Notes: generated by a model from the letters alone, not told the origin. Positions 8,353 to 18,139 are shown, counted from the first letter of the stretch. The stretch: 64,000 bases of DNA from Virgibacillus proomii (GCF_900162615.1 NZ_FUFN01000009.1:406452-470451), one strand, 5' to 3'. Translations and numbers: made by a program.

Positions 8353-8820
8353 ATATTGTTGTTCTAATTCAGATGTAGGATAAAAGCTTCGTTTAAAGAT
8401 TAATATGATAGTACCATTTTTCCTCTTTATTATTTTCACATGATGATGTGGACCATTCACATTTATTTATTTTTTAAAAACATCCATTATTTTAAATCTT
8501 CCAACTATCCTTGCTAAATTATATACTATACTAAAATCACCGTTTATATTTCACTAATCTCTCTCCATTTTACCAAAAATTTACATACACATCAATAGAT
8601 ACCTTATAAATGTTACATGAATTGCTTTCTTCACCAATTGAGTAAAATTTTAGTCCATTCATACTGAAAAACAAACGAATTTAAGATAAGCTAAACAATA
8701 TCTATTCTTTTCTGAAAATTTTTACATACTGGACTTTTTACCTAAACAAAACCAAATGTTTATAACTTTTATTATAGGTCAATATACCTATATAATCATT
8801 AAAAATAAGTTTTTAAGGGA
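8353..8820. other. AT-rich intergenic region
   Basis: No gene recognised. It lies just before a histidine kinase that lacks the usual N-terminal sensor half of its family, so it may contain sequence decayed beyond recognition, but no coding similarity is visible. Confidence 0.35.
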
Positions 8821-8836
8821 AGGATGATGAGATACC

Positions 8837-10561
8837 TTGTTTTTACCTGTCTTATACAGCATCCATCAAAAATTATTCAGTATGCAACAAGTAACAAGGT
8901 GTGGCTTATTTGCTTACTTACTACTTAGTTTAGCCGCCACTCTTTTTTTTCTATTTTTATTTCAACTATTTAAAACATCATTAAAAATAAGTGATCAAAA
9001 ACAAGTGTGGAAGCAACCGAAAAAAAATCTTTCCAATATGTATCAAGACAGTAACAGTTGGGGATATCCACCTGATACGCAAGTAGATTGTTTTCTAGCA
9101 AATAGACTAGAAACAAACATCCATACTACCATTATTGCCATACGGGATATACTTTATTTGACCAAAAAAGATAAACATCCATCTATTTCTATAGATATAC
9201 CGTCGAATTTTCCACATATTTTAATGGAGGAAAATCAAGTTATTGATCTTTTCATGCAACTTTTTCATTATATTTATACAGTGATAAAATCAGATCATGT
9301 TTTAATAAAAGCAAGAGCTTTAGACCAGATGGCAACAATCTATATAATGGACAAGAGAAACACGATTAGCAAACAAAAAAGCATGTTTCCAGTTGGCATG
9401 AAGCAAAGAGTTTTATTAAAACAGCTTATAAAATTATATGGAGGAAGAATAAATAAGGGAGCAATGCAGGAAAAATGTACTATCGTCGCTTTTCAATTGC
9501 CATTAGCAATCAGAGAAGATAAAAAGGAGACAGAAGAAGATTTCACTCTTTTAAAAAAGAAGACATCATCTAATCAAAAACCAACTGTAGTTATAGTAGA
9601 TAATCACCCTGAAAATGTGTCTACTTTACTTAGACTGTTAACAGTTGACTATAGAGTGCTAACAGCAATGGATGGAACCGAAGCTTTAAAGCTGATAGAT
9701 CATAATGAAGTAGATCTAGTTATTGCTGCTACCATGTTACCAAATTTGTCCGGGTATCAACTGACGCAGTTAATTCGTAAACATCATACATTTTTCCATT
9801 TACCTGTTTTATTGCTTCCACCACGAAACAAATTAATTGATATACAGGCTGTATTTCACTCAGGAGCTAATGACTATATATTAAAACAAATGGATCCACT
9901 TGAGATAAAGTCACGTATTCGTAGTCTTATTTATATTAGTAAGATGCAGAAACAACTACTACAAACAGAAGCAGCCCTATTACAAGCAAAAGTTCAACCG
10001 CATTTTTTATTTAATACATTGAATCTGATTGCATCTTTAGGCGAAATAAATCAGGAGAAAATGATTCAAGTAATTGAGGAATTTAGCTTCTTTTTACGGA
10101 GAAGCTTTAATGATATAAATGAAAATAGCATGATTGACTTGCATAAAGAGCTGGAATTCACCAAATCATATTTGTACATTCAAAAAGAGCGTTACGGTTC
10201 CAGGATTGATGTTAGATGGGAGGTTGACGAACATTTACAACTAAAAATCCCGCCTATAGTAATTCAGACACTCGTTGAAAATGCGTTACAGCATGGTATT
10301 CTAAGTTTAGAAAAAGGGGGAAGCGTTGTCATTCGGACAACAGAATTTGCAGATTATGTGATAATTTCTGTTTACGATGATGGAATAGGTATGAATCAAA
10401 GTACTTACGAGAAGCTGTTAACAAATTCTCCAGGGGAAAATTCTGGTATTGGGATACCTAATACCCATCAGCGCCTACTACGATTATTTGGTAAGGGATT
10501 AAATATTACTAGCCGTCCTAATCAAGGGACATTTATTAGCTTTCAAGTACCCAAATTATAG
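8837..10561 (+). CDS. Hybrid sensor histidine kinase, LytS-type catalytic core, N-terminally shortened
   Basis: 574 residues. One membrane helix (about 24-47), then a degenerate HATPase-like segment (about 115-225), a receiver-like domain (about 245-365) and a LytS/YehU-type kinase core: QPHFLFNTLNLIASL (phospho-accepting His about 395), N-box VENALQHGI, and GIGI near the C-terminus. The internal receiver reads VIAATMLPNLSG, with Ala where the phosphorylatable Asp should be. Relatives usually carry a seven-helix DISM sensor region before this arrangement; only one helix remains. TTG start is the best available but uncertain: an ATG at 8827 in another frame opens a 33-codon ORF, so an upstream frameshift is possible. 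The likely partner is the BTAD regulator at 10940-12091. Confidence 0.75.
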   Translation: MFLPVLYSIHQKLFSMQQVTRCGLFAYLLLSLAATLFFLFLFQLFKTSLKISDQKQVWKQPKKNLSNMYQDSNSWGYPPDTQVDCFLANRLETNIHTTIIAIRDILYLTKKDKHPSISIDIPSNFPHILMEENQVIDLFMQLFHYIYTVIKSDHVLIKARALDQMATIYIMDKRNTISKQKSMFPVGMKQRVLLKQLIKLYGGRINKGAMQEKCTIVAFQLPLAIREDKKETEEDFTLLKKKTSSNQKPTVVIVDNHPENVSTLLRLLTVDYRVLTAMDGTEALKLIDHNEVDLVIAATMLPNLSGYQLTQLIRKHHTFFHLPVLLLPPRNKLIDIQAVFHSGANDYILKQMDPLEIKSRIRSLIYISKMQKQLLQTEAALLQAKVQPHFLFNTLNLIASLGEINQEKMIQVIEEFSFFLRRSFNDINENSMIDLHKELEFTKSYLYIQKERYGSRIDVRWEVDEHLQLKIPPIVIQTLVENALQHGILSLEKGGSVVIRTTEFADYVIISVYDDGIGMNQSTYEKLLTNSPGENSGIGIPNTHQRLLRLFGKGLNITSRPNQGTFISFQVPKL

Positions 10562-10580
10562 TATCTTTCTATCAACTATA

Positions 10581-10619
10581 TTGTTAATCAGTTCTCCATT
10601 GTGAGGAACTGATTAACAA
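10581..10619. terminator. 14-bp perfect hairpin after the histidine kinase
   Basis: TTGTTAATCAGTTC (10581-10594) pairs perfectly with GAACTGATTAACAA (10606-10619) around an 11-nt loop. T-tracts are weak on both sides. Confidence 0.65.
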
Positions 10620-10939
10620 TAATAATGATGAACTATTACTACGATCATGAACAAAAGTGCAGGTATTTAACGATGTACAAACTGGAGAAATTTAGTAATA
10701 CTTCATACAAGGAGCGCTTCTCTCCTTGAAAAACCGCGATGTATTTGCTTCCGAAGCCTTTCTTGTCCCTGAAAATGAAGAACGCTTTTTAGTCGGCCTT
10801 CCTTTAGATTCAAGCGATGTTAACTTATTGTAGGAAGAAATACGAAGTCTGTTAGGGACTTGAACACGTAAACTAGACGGAACAAATATCCACCATGTAA
10901 AAACGAATATTATCATCTCCTACATATTAAAAAAGTTCG
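10620..10939. repeat. Repeat A copy plus repeat C segment
   Basis: Bases about 10720-10800 carry repeat A (CTTGAAAAACCGCGATG, then GAAGCCTTTCTTGTCC, then GAACGCTTTTTAG). Bases about 10795-10895 hold segment C, beginning GGCCTTCCTTTAGATTCAAG and continuing through TTGTAGGAAGAAATACGA. Segment C recurs at about 20650-20745. The open frames across here are not gene-like. Confidence 0.6.
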
Positions 10940-12091
10940 TCAATTAAATATTGATTTCATTACTGTTTTCGAAGCTGATTGTTGCCACTGATAAAACCAA
11001 TTGACCGTTTCTTCTCCTAACGATACATTTAATCCTTCAATCACTTCTTTTCTCAACCGTTCATACTCTTGATATACCAGTACAGTTTGCCCCTCTGAAG
11101 CGTATATTTTCATTAATTCAAGATAAGCTTGTTCTGCGTTAGGATGTCGGTGACATATTATTTTATACCAATTTATCGCTTTTTGCTTATCCCCATGTTG
11201 CTGGAAAAAAGAAGCGATTTGTAATGCTGTCTCCAACCATCTTTTTTCTATGCGCTGTCGCTCTGCTTCTATCCATATATAATCATAATCCTGTAAGTAT
11301 GGTGCTACACTTTTCTCCATTAAACGTTCATATCGCTCAATATTTCCAGAATGAATAACTTCCATCTCGTTTAACTGCTTTTCCCATTCCACGACATCAA
11401 TTTTTACTTCTTTCAGTTCAAGCATATACGCATTATTCTTACTTATAATTTTAATATGATTGTGATATGGTTTTAACACCTTCCTGACTTGATATACGGT
11501 CGTATAAAGTAAAGGAAAAACTTTACTAGGTTCTGCATCTTCCCATAATAACTCAATTAACCTTGATTTTTGAATAAACTGACCACGATTTTGTAACAAA
11601 TATAAGAATAATTCTTGTGCTCGTAAAGTTCGCCAATTGAAAAACTGTTTTTTATATTGTTGTGATTCAATGGATAACTGCTTAAACATATTAACTTGAA
11701 TCAAGGTACTATACGAAATAGCTTTTTTACTCTCTAGGTATCCTTGTATCCGGGATACTGTTTTTTCCAAACGTTCCTTATTAAATGGCTTTACAAGATA
11801 GTCTAAAGCATGTAATTCAAAAGCTTGAACAGCATATTTATCAAAGGCTGTTACAAACACAATCGTAATGTGCGGTTTACTATTTTGAATCTCCTCAGCC
11901 AGCTCTAATCCATTTATTTCCGGTAACTGAATATCTAAAAACACTACATCAACATCATTCATTAAAATATATGCCTTACCTTCACTTGGAAATAAAAAAC
12001 TACCACAAATATCTATCTGACCAATACTATTTAATTTACGTTCTAAAGAGTCTAAAGCATGTTGTTCATCATCAATTAGGACAACTTTCAT
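10940..12091 (-). CDS. Response regulator with receiver and BTAD/SARP-type output domain
   Basis: 383 residues. The N-terminal receiver is intact: acidic pair DDE at residues 7-9, phospho-Asp in VVFLDIQLPEINGLEL (about residue 55), and Lys in LDYLVKPFNKE. A winged-helix DNA-binding segment (about 155-235, EDAEPSKVFPLLYTTVYQVR) and a bacterial transcriptional activation (BTAD) helical domain follow (about 245-375). This class is commonly partnered with LytS-type hybrid kinases in bacilli, and the kinase at 8837-10561 converges on it. ATG start preceded by AAAGGGGG. Target genes cannot be told. Confidence 0.82.
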   Translation of the reverse strand: MKVVLIDDEQHALDSLERKLNSIGQIDICGSFLFPSEGKAYILMNDVDVVFLDIQLPEINGLELAEEIQNSKPHITIVFVTAFDKYAVQAFELHALDYLVKPFNKERLEKTVSRIQGYLESKKAISYSTLIQVNMFKQLSIESQQYKKQFFNWRTLRAQELFLYLLQNRGQFIQKSRLIELLWEDAEPSKVFPLLYTTVYQVRKVLKPYHNHIKIISKNNAYMLELKEVKIDVVEWEKQLNEMEVIHSGNIERYERLMEKSVAPYLQDYDYIWIEAERQRIEKRWLETALQIASFFQQHGDKQKAINWYKIICHRHPNAEQAYLELMKIYASEGQTVLVYQEYERLRKEVIEGLNVSLGEETVNWFYQWQQSASKTVMKSIFN

Positions 12092-12885
12092 AAAAAAGCC
12101 CCCTTTATAGTTGACGGTAAAAACAAGTCTAGATGCATCATTTTCTTAGTTAGTAAGGTAGGCTTAAAAATGCAAAACTGCTTTCAGTAAAGCTTTTCAC
12201 TACTGAAAGGCTGGCACCGCAGGGGTATGACCTAAAGGCCCTTAAACAAATTAGGCATTTAGGAGCAATTACTTTTCCCTTCACTTCTTTGGATTATTAT
12301 AATAAGGAAAGGTTTCGCTCCTTATATACAGGTTCATTTAAATTTTAATGTAAACTATAGGGTAATGTACATATAAAAGATATAAGCTTATGAATCGTCC
12401 ACTCTATTTTGGATGATATTACTGTTTCGTCTCTCTTTATATCGGTTATCATTTACCATTAATCAACATTTTCTACAGGTCAATTCCAATTTTGTCATAT
12501 CTTCTATAACTCCATATAAAGTGAATTCTTGTTCAAATTGACTTTTTTAACTACGAAAGAGAAGATCGAAGGCTAAGTCTGTACGTCCTTAAAAAATCGT
12601 CATGTATTGCTTTCAAAGCTTTCCCTATCCTTGAAAAATCGTAATGTGCACTGACGAAGTCTTTCTTATCCTACGACCCAAACGGATTGGGCAATTAGAT
12701 GCTAAAAAAAATGGAAATTAAAAAAACTAAAGTTCAATAGGTTTTAATTTTAAAATAGCGGCAATATATATAGTGAGGGGAGTTTGGGCTAACCTAGATT
12801 GGAAACCTGTGCAACGAAACAGACATAATCACAATTCGACGATTAATCTTTACAACTAACGAACAAATTAAAAGGAGGAATAGCT
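12092..12885. other. Intergenic region with diverged repeat B and tandem repeat A copies
   Basis: About 12190-12370 is a diverged repeat B: GGGGTATGACCTAAAGGCCC is conserved, and its hairpin stem AGGAGC (12261-12266) with GCTCCT (12317-12322) replaces AGGTGCC/GGCACCT of the other copies while keeping pairing. About 12590-12660 holds two tandem repeat A units, followed by a short B-like stretch (GGATTGGGCAATTAGATGC). No gene seen; no CIRCE element precedes the Hsp20 gene. Confidence 0.6.
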
Positions 12886-13353
12886 ATGAAACCTATAAAA
12901 CGTTGGAATTCAGATAATCACCCTATGCACAGATTTAAAAATGAATTAGATACTATGTTTGATCGTTTTTTTGATGATCCTTTCTTCACAACAAAACCAT
13001 TATGGAACAGGAACGAGGAAGGACTATTAGCTTGTAACATTAAAGAGAAAAAAGATCGCTATCTCGTTGAAGCAGAAATTCCAGGTATTGATCCAGAAGA
13101 TATTGAAATAGAAATTGACAACAATATGATCACTATTAAAGGAGAGAAAAAGCAACATATTGAATCCGAAGATAAGGAAACGGAAATGCATGTAATTGAA
13201 CATAGTTATGGATCTTTCCATCGTTCCTTTATGCTTCCAGATAATGTTAATACTGATGAAATTAATGCTGATCATAAAAACGGCATTCTCTATATCAATA
13301 TTCCTAAAAATAAAGATAGCAAAAAACGTCGTATTGAAATAAGTAGAAAATAA
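12886..13353 (+). CDS. Hsp20/alpha-crystallin family small heat-shock protein
   Basis: 155 residues, normal for bacterial small Hsps. An N-terminal Phe/Asp-rich arm is followed by the alpha-crystallin domain (about 48-140) with VEAEIPGIDPEDIEIEI, a SYGSFHRSFMLPDNV segment and the terminal AxxxNGILxI-like motif DHKNGILYINIP. These ATP-independent chaperones hold unfolding proteins for refolding by other machines. ATG with AAAAGGAGGAATAGCT upstream. Monocistronic as far as can be seen. Confidence 0.92.
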   Translation: MKPIKRWNSDNHPMHRFKNELDTMFDRFFDDPFFTTKPLWNRNEEGLLACNIKEKKDRYLVEAEIPGIDPEDIEIEIDNNMITIKGEKKQHIESEDKETEMHVIEHSYGSFHRSFMLPDNVNTDEINADHKNGILYINIPKNKDSKKRRIEISRK

Positions 13354-13626
13354 AGGCTAAAAAAATGTGGATATTCCTGAACCTAAGTTGCACAGGTATA
13401 TGTGGTAAGATACATTTATAATATGGAAAATAGCAGGTTAGCCCTATCTTACTTTTTTAAATGTGTGCCTGATATTCTACATAAACGAAAAGTGTGTTCA
13501 AAAAGAAGTTAAAATGAACTAAAAGCTCGGACAGTTGCATTTAAATGCATAACACGATGAATGAAGAAAGATGCATCTTTTAATGTACTTAATGAACTTA
13601 AACAAAATAATTCTGGAGACATGTAT

Positions 13627-14436
13627 ATGAATATTCTAGTCACGATTAATTCCAATTATATTCATCCTCTTAAAGTAATGCTCCATTCCTTATTTATAAA
13701 TCATTCGAACGATAAATTTTGCATTTATTTAATGCACTCATCATTGAAGGATAGAGAGCTTACCATGTTAAATAACTTTATAGAAAGCAGAAATCAACAA
13801 CTCAAAATTATTACGGTCGATAGTGACCAATTTGCAAATGCACCTGTAGTCAAGCATTTTTCAGTAGAAATGTATTATCGCCTATTAGCGTATAAATTCT
13901 TACCACCTTCGATTGACCGGGTACTCTATCTTGACCCTGATATGATCATTATTAACTCTATTCGAGAGCTGTATTATCTTGATCTGACTGGTTATTTGTA
14001 TGCTGCTGCATATCATGACAGAACTCCAATTACAAATATAAATAAACTTAGATTAAAACCATATAATATAAAAGCTTATTATAATTCTGGTGTACTCCTA
14101 TTAAATTTAAATGAACAGCGTCAGAAAATATCGGAGAAAAAAATTTTTGAATTTGTTGAAAAAAATAAGAAGAAGCTTATTCTGCCAGATCAGGATATTT
14201 TAAATGGCTTATATTCAAAGCAGATAAAAAATGTGGAAGAAACTTTATATAACTTTGATGCTAGATTTTATTATTATTATAAAATGGTGAGTAAAAATAA
14301 AGTAGATATGGATTTTATCATTAATCATACGGCTATTATTCATTTTTGCGGTAAGAAAAAGCCTTGGTATAAAAATTATTATGGAAGCTTTCATTCTTTG
14401 TATAAGCATTATGAACGACAGGTTAACCTATCATAA
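13627..14436 (+). CDS. Glycosyltransferase family 8 protein
   Basis: 269 residues, a complete GT8 enzyme of the type that transfers glucose or galactose from a UDP-sugar, usually in lipopolysaccharide-like or wall glycan assembly. The DxD metal/nucleotide motif is visible as VLYLDPDMII, followed by YYNSGVLLLNL and LPDQDILNGL, both characteristic, and a closing HFCGKKKPW. I prefer ATG 13627 (TCTGGAGAC at an 8-bp spacing, and the fold begins at MNILVTINSNY) over ATG 13561. A HAD remnant follows after 10 bp. The acceptor is unknown. Confidence 0.85.
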   Translation: MNILVTINSNYIHPLKVMLHSLFINHSNDKFCIYLMHSSLKDRELTMLNNFIESRNQQLKIITVDSDQFANAPVVKHFSVEMYYRLLAYKFLPPSIDRVLYLDPDMIIINSIRELYYLDLTGYLYAAAYHDRTPITNINKLRLKPYNIKAYYNSGVLLLNLNEQRQKISEKKIFEFVEKNKKKLILPDQDILNGLYSKQIKNVEETLYNFDARFYYYYKMVSKNKVDMDFIINHTAIIHFCGKKKPWYKNYYGSFHSLYKHYERQVNLS

Positions 14437-14446
14437 ATAAAGAAGT

Positions 14447-14875
14447 TTGCTAGGCCTGAGTACTTATAGCTACTTCAAAAAAGAAATTCACTATGGAAAT
14501 GTCAATAAAATATCGTTTATTAGTAATGAAGAGCATCCATTTCATACGATTACCAATAAATTTAGTAAGTGTTTTACAATATATCGAACAAATGTTCCCC
14601 GATTTGGAAAGAATAGTGGAGAGATTGCCGTAAAGGGAGTAGATAAAGCTCAAGCTGTTCAGTTTGTTTTGAAGCAGTTAAACATCCCCAAACACAATAC
14701 AATGGCATATGGAGATGGAGACAATGATATTAAAATGTTTGAAGCAGTTAACTATGGTGTTGCTATGGAAAATGCCACAAAAAATCTAAAAAGAATTGCT
14801 AAAGAAATTACTTCAAGAGCAGAAGGTGATGGAATTTTCCTTAGCTTTCAACGAAATCAGTTAATTTCACCATAA
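14447..14875 (+). pseudogene. C-terminal remnant of a Cof-type HAD phosphatase
   Basis: The readable 142 residues match only the second half of Cof/YidA-type HAD hydrolases, which are about 260-290 residues long. Present are the GEIAVKGVDKAQAVQFVL region and motif IV YGDGDNDIKMFEAV with GVAMENATKNLK. The N-terminal half, with the DxDGT nucleophile motif I and motif II, is missing. No ribosome binding site precedes it; it starts 10 bp after the glycosyltransferase stop. It cannot be catalytically active and is best read as a truncated gene. Confidence 0.8.
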
Positions 14876-14918
14876 CCTTACTTTTCGATTCCCCTACTCT
14901 TTATTCACTATAGTTGAA

Positions 14919-14950
14919 CCCCTTTATGGTGATGGAACTACCATAAAGGG
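14919..14950. terminator. Stem-loop between the HAD remnant and argH
   Basis: CCCTTTATGGT (14920-14930) pairs with ACCATAAAGGG (14940-14950). It lies between converging genes and could end transcripts from both; T-tracts are poor. Confidence 0.55.
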
Positions 14951-14958
14951 CGGATAAC

Positions 14959-16281
14959 CTATTCTATCATTTCTTTTTTATTTCCCCGGTTTAGCAGGGA
15001 CGAATAATTCACATAATCATAAATGTCTTCTGTGATGAACTCACTAAACGACGTTAACTCTTCTAATGTTAAATCCTCAATACTGTTCCCCTTTTCTTCA
15101 CAGTACAAAACAATGGCTCCGACAATCCCGTGGGCATCTCTAAATGGAACACCTTTTTTTACTAAATAATCAGCTACTTCTGTTGCATTTAAAAAGCCTG
15201 CTTTAATCGCTTTTTTCATTTCGTCTCCATTTACTTGCAAAGTAGCAATCATTTTATCCATTATCTGTAGGGAAAGCAGCACCTCATCCACAGCTTGGAA
15301 CATGGGCAGCTTTACTTCCTGCATATCTTTATTATAGGAAAGCGGCAAGCCTTTCATTGTTGTAAGTGTAGAAATAAGTGCACCATATATCTTTCCTGTT
15401 TTTCCTCGAATCAATTCTGCTGCATCGGGATTTTTCTTCTGTGGCATAATACTGCTGCCGGTCGCATATGCATCATCTATTTTAATAAATGAGAATTCTT
15501 GACTACTCCATAATATCAATTCTTCACTTAATCTGCTTAAATGCATCATAATGATGGAAAAATCAGATAAAAGTTCGATAATAAAATCCCGGTCACTTAC
15601 CCCATCCATAAAATTAGCTGTTGGTTTATGGAATCTTAGCTTTTTAGTCGTAATGTCTCGATCAATATCATGAGTTGTACCAGCTAACGCTCCTGATCCT
15701 AGCGGGTTTTCATTTAAAATCTCAATCGTATGTTTAAGCCGCTGTTCGTCTCTGGAAAACATTTCTATATATGCGCGTAAATGATAGCCAAAGGTTACTA
15801 CTTGGGCACGTTGGAGATGTGTGTACCCGGGCATGATTACGTTATTGTTCTCAAGTGCCTTTTCCTTTAGACTGTTCTTCAACGCTTGCAGACAATCTAT
15901 TACAGATTTTGCCTGCTTTTTTGCATAGAGTTTCAAATCTGTTGCTACTTGATCATTTCTGCTCCGTGAAGTGTGAAGTTTTTTGCCTGCTTCCCCTATT
16001 CTTGCTGTCAGCGTTGCCTCGACAAAGCTATGAATATCTTCATGATCTCCTTCTATTTTTAACTTCCCACTACGAATTTCATTCCAAATAGAATAAAGAC
16101 CACGAATGATCTCTTCACCATCTTCTCTAGTTAAAATTTTACAATGCACTAACATTTCTGCATGTGCGATACTCCCCTGGATATCTTCATCTACTAGTAC
16201 CATATCTTCAGTTAATGAACTATTAAATTGTTCCATTAATTTATCCTCTGCTTTAGTAAATCGCCCGCCCCACAGCTTCAT
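14959..16281 (-). CDS. argH: Argininosuccinate lyase
   Basis: 440 residues, slightly short of the usual 455-465. It splits argininosuccinate to arginine and fumarate, the last step of arginine synthesis. Superfamily signature TGSSIMPQKKNPD is present, as are HTSRSRNDQVATDL and PGYTHLQRAQ with the catalytic His. ATG start with GTGGAGGATTTATC upstream. Unusually argG, its normal operon partner, is not adjacent, and intergenic debris flanks it on both sides. A related family member with a different substrate is possible but the motifs favour ArgH. Confidence 0.88.
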   Translation of the reverse strand: MKLWGGRFTKAEDKLMEQFNSSLTEDMVLVDEDIQGSIAHAEMLVHCKILTREDGEEIIRGLYSIWNEIRSGKLKIEGDHEDIHSFVEATLTARIGEAGKKLHTSRSRNDQVATDLKLYAKKQAKSVIDCLQALKNSLKEKALENNNVIMPGYTHLQRAQVVTFGYHLRAYIEMFSRDEQRLKHTIEILNENPLGSGALAGTTHDIDRDITTKKLRFHKPTANFMDGVSDRDFIIELLSDFSIIMMHLSRLSEELILWSSQEFSFIKIDDAYATGSSIMPQKKNPDAAELIRGKTGKIYGALISTLTTMKGLPLSYNKDMQEVKLPMFQAVDEVLLSLQIMDKMIATLQVNGDEMKKAIKAGFLNATEVADYLVKKGVPFRDAHGIVGAIVLYCEEKGNSIEDLTLEELTSFSEFITEDIYDYVNYSSLLNRGNKKEMIE

Positions 16282-16371
16282 GATAAATCCTCCACTTCTT
16301 GTTTATTATTTCTATTGCCCATACTAATACTAAAATCAGTATAACACTTATCATTTGTCGCATACTCGAGA

Positions 16372-16640
16372 TCAAAAATCACATTTATTTTTCACTTTAC
16401 ATACTAGAATTAGCAAAATAAATACGACTGCTGCAAATAAATAAGCAATACTTAAAGCACAGGTACTGATTTTATTGGAAATCCGTAAGAAACCAGTAAA
16501 CTAAATAAAGTTACAAATAATACCATAACGGCAACTAAATTAATATAGAATGACTTCCTGCCATAACTTTATCAGAAGTCATCTTGGATATAATTAAAAG
16601 TCCAATAAATAAGTAAATAAAGGTACATTACATTATTGAA
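16372..16640 (-). pseudogene. Decayed small membrane protein gene
   Basis: Reading the minus strand across several frames gives a coherent hydrophobic protein: ...LLIISKMTSDKVMAGSH..., then VAVMVLFVTLFSLLVSYGF, then SIAYLFAAVVFILLILVCKV ending at TGA (16372-16374). Stops and frame changes interrupt it, and no intact start was found. Two or three membrane helices are evident. I do not recognise the family with certainty. Confidence 0.5.
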
Positions 16641-17300
16641 GAAAACAGCTAAACAATTGCAGTAATCAGCGGTATTAAAGAAATGATACCGCTCACCTCT
16701 ATATTGTATTAATATGCATTAAATATTATTATTATCCTACAATAGGCTTTTCTGTTTTGTCAATTAAGTTGTTGATATTTAAAAGATACAGGAGAAAAGT
16801 CGGAACTTGGAACCGATACATAGAATGAAGCGAATACATTCATTTTCTTAAAATCTAGTTAATAAGTATGTACTAAAGACACTAACTACAAAAGTAAAAC
16901 TTCATTCAGTATGGCCTTTCCTTCACCCCTCCCCGATAGAAGAAAAACGAAAGCTAAAATCTCAGGCGCTCTAAAAAAATCGCGATGTGTCGTTATCAAG
17001 GTTTTTCTTATCCTTGAAAAATCGATAAGTATCGCTGTTGTAGTCCTTCTTGTCCTTAAAAAACCGCGATGCTTATTCAAGAAGTCTTGAAAAAGAAGAA
17101 CGCTTTTTCTACGTGCGATGCATCGCTGTCGTAGCCTTTCATGTCCTGTCGAAGCGAACATTTAGATGCCGTTATCTCCTACTTCGACTTCTTCGTAATC
17201 TCTATAACTCTGAAGCGGGAGTCATACGGAACCATAGATCTGGATAAATCATGCTGTCATCAGCCAAAAATGAATTGAAGTTTATAAGATAAACAATGAG
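16641..17300. repeat. Tandem repeat A array followed by repeat B fragment
   Basis: At about 16965-17145 there are three to four adjacent repeat A units, with variants of AAAAATCGCGATGTGTCG, TATCGCTGTTGTAGTCC and AAAAAACCGCGATGC. About 17155-17245 is a repeat B part: ATTTAGATGCCGT, then TCTCCTACTTCG paired with GAAGCGGGAG, then CATACGGAACCATAGATC. About 16641-16960 shows nothing I can name. Confidence 0.55.
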
Positions 17301-17978
17301 TTAATCATCAATTTGCCAATCAATTTCTTCTTTACCTAATTGCTTCAATACGGCATTCGTTTTAGAAAATGGTTTACTGCCAAAAAAACCTCGATATGCA
17401 GATAACGGACTAGGATGTGGTGCTTTTATAATATAATGTTTCGTTGTATCAATTAGTGCTTGCTTTTTTTGGGCAGCAGATCCCCATAAAATATAGACAA
17501 TAGGATCCGACTTTTGATTCAATAATTGTATAACACGATCCGTAAATTGCTCCCAGCCCATACCTCGGTGAGAATGTGCTTGCCCCCTTCTCACCGTTAA
17601 TACATTGTTAAGCAGAAGCACACCTTGTTCCGCCCATTTTACAAGGTAGCCATGGCTAGGGATTGGATGACCTAGATCACTTTGCATTTCGATAAACATA
17701 TTTTTTAAGGACGGTGGAATTGCAACTCCTTTTTTAACCGAAAAACTCAAACCATGCGCCTGATTAGGGCCATGATAAGGATCCTGACCTAAAATTGCCA
17801 CTTTTACCTTTTCAAAAGGTGTATAGTGAAGTGCATTAAAAATATCATACATATCTGGATAGACCGTACGTGTTGCATATTCCCGTTTCAAAAACTCCCG
17901 CAACTTTCGATAGTATGGCTTTTCAAACTCTTCCTTTAATAAAGGCTCCCAATCATTAAATAAAATTTGCTTTTTCAT
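17301..17978 (-). CDS. ung: Uracil-DNA glycosylase, family 1
   Basis: 225 residues, the standard size. Removes uracil from DNA to start base-excision repair. All key motifs are visible: GQDPYHG water-activating loop with catalytic Asp (about residues 64-70), LLLNNVLTVR, and the DNA-intercalation loop HPSPLSAYRGFFG near the C-terminus. ATG with GAGGAAGGATAGC upstream. Single gene on its strand. Confidence 0.95.
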   Translation of the reverse strand: MKKQILFNDWEPLLKEEFEKPYYRKLREFLKREYATRTVYPDMYDIFNALHYTPFEKVKVAILGQDPYHGPNQAHGLSFSVKKGVAIPPSLKNMFIEMQSDLGHPIPSHGYLVKWAEQGVLLLNNVLTVRRGQAHSHRGMGWEQFTDRVIQLLNQKSDPIVYILWGSAAQKKQALIDTTKHYIIKAPHPSPLSAYRGFFGSKPFSKTNAVLKQLGKEEIDWQIDD

Positions 17979-18139
17979 GCTATCCTTCCTCGTTGATTAT
18001 TCTTTTACTGGTTACTATTCTACCATGATTAGAAAGTGAGAGAAAAAGCAAATGAGCTAGTTTTGTAGTTAGAATGATTCGATTTATTTCAAACAGCAAA
18101 GAATCCTGCAGTAAGTGAACATAAAAACGGCTACTAATC

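Noticed and set aside
10692..10916. 74-codon open frame on the minus strand
   Set aside because: It runs through repeat A and segment C, has no ribosome binding site, and the paralogous segment at 20650-20745 does not keep the frame.
16965..17145. Repeated units considered as a CRISPR array
   Set aside because: Units are diverged, contiguous without unique spacers, and no cas genes are present.
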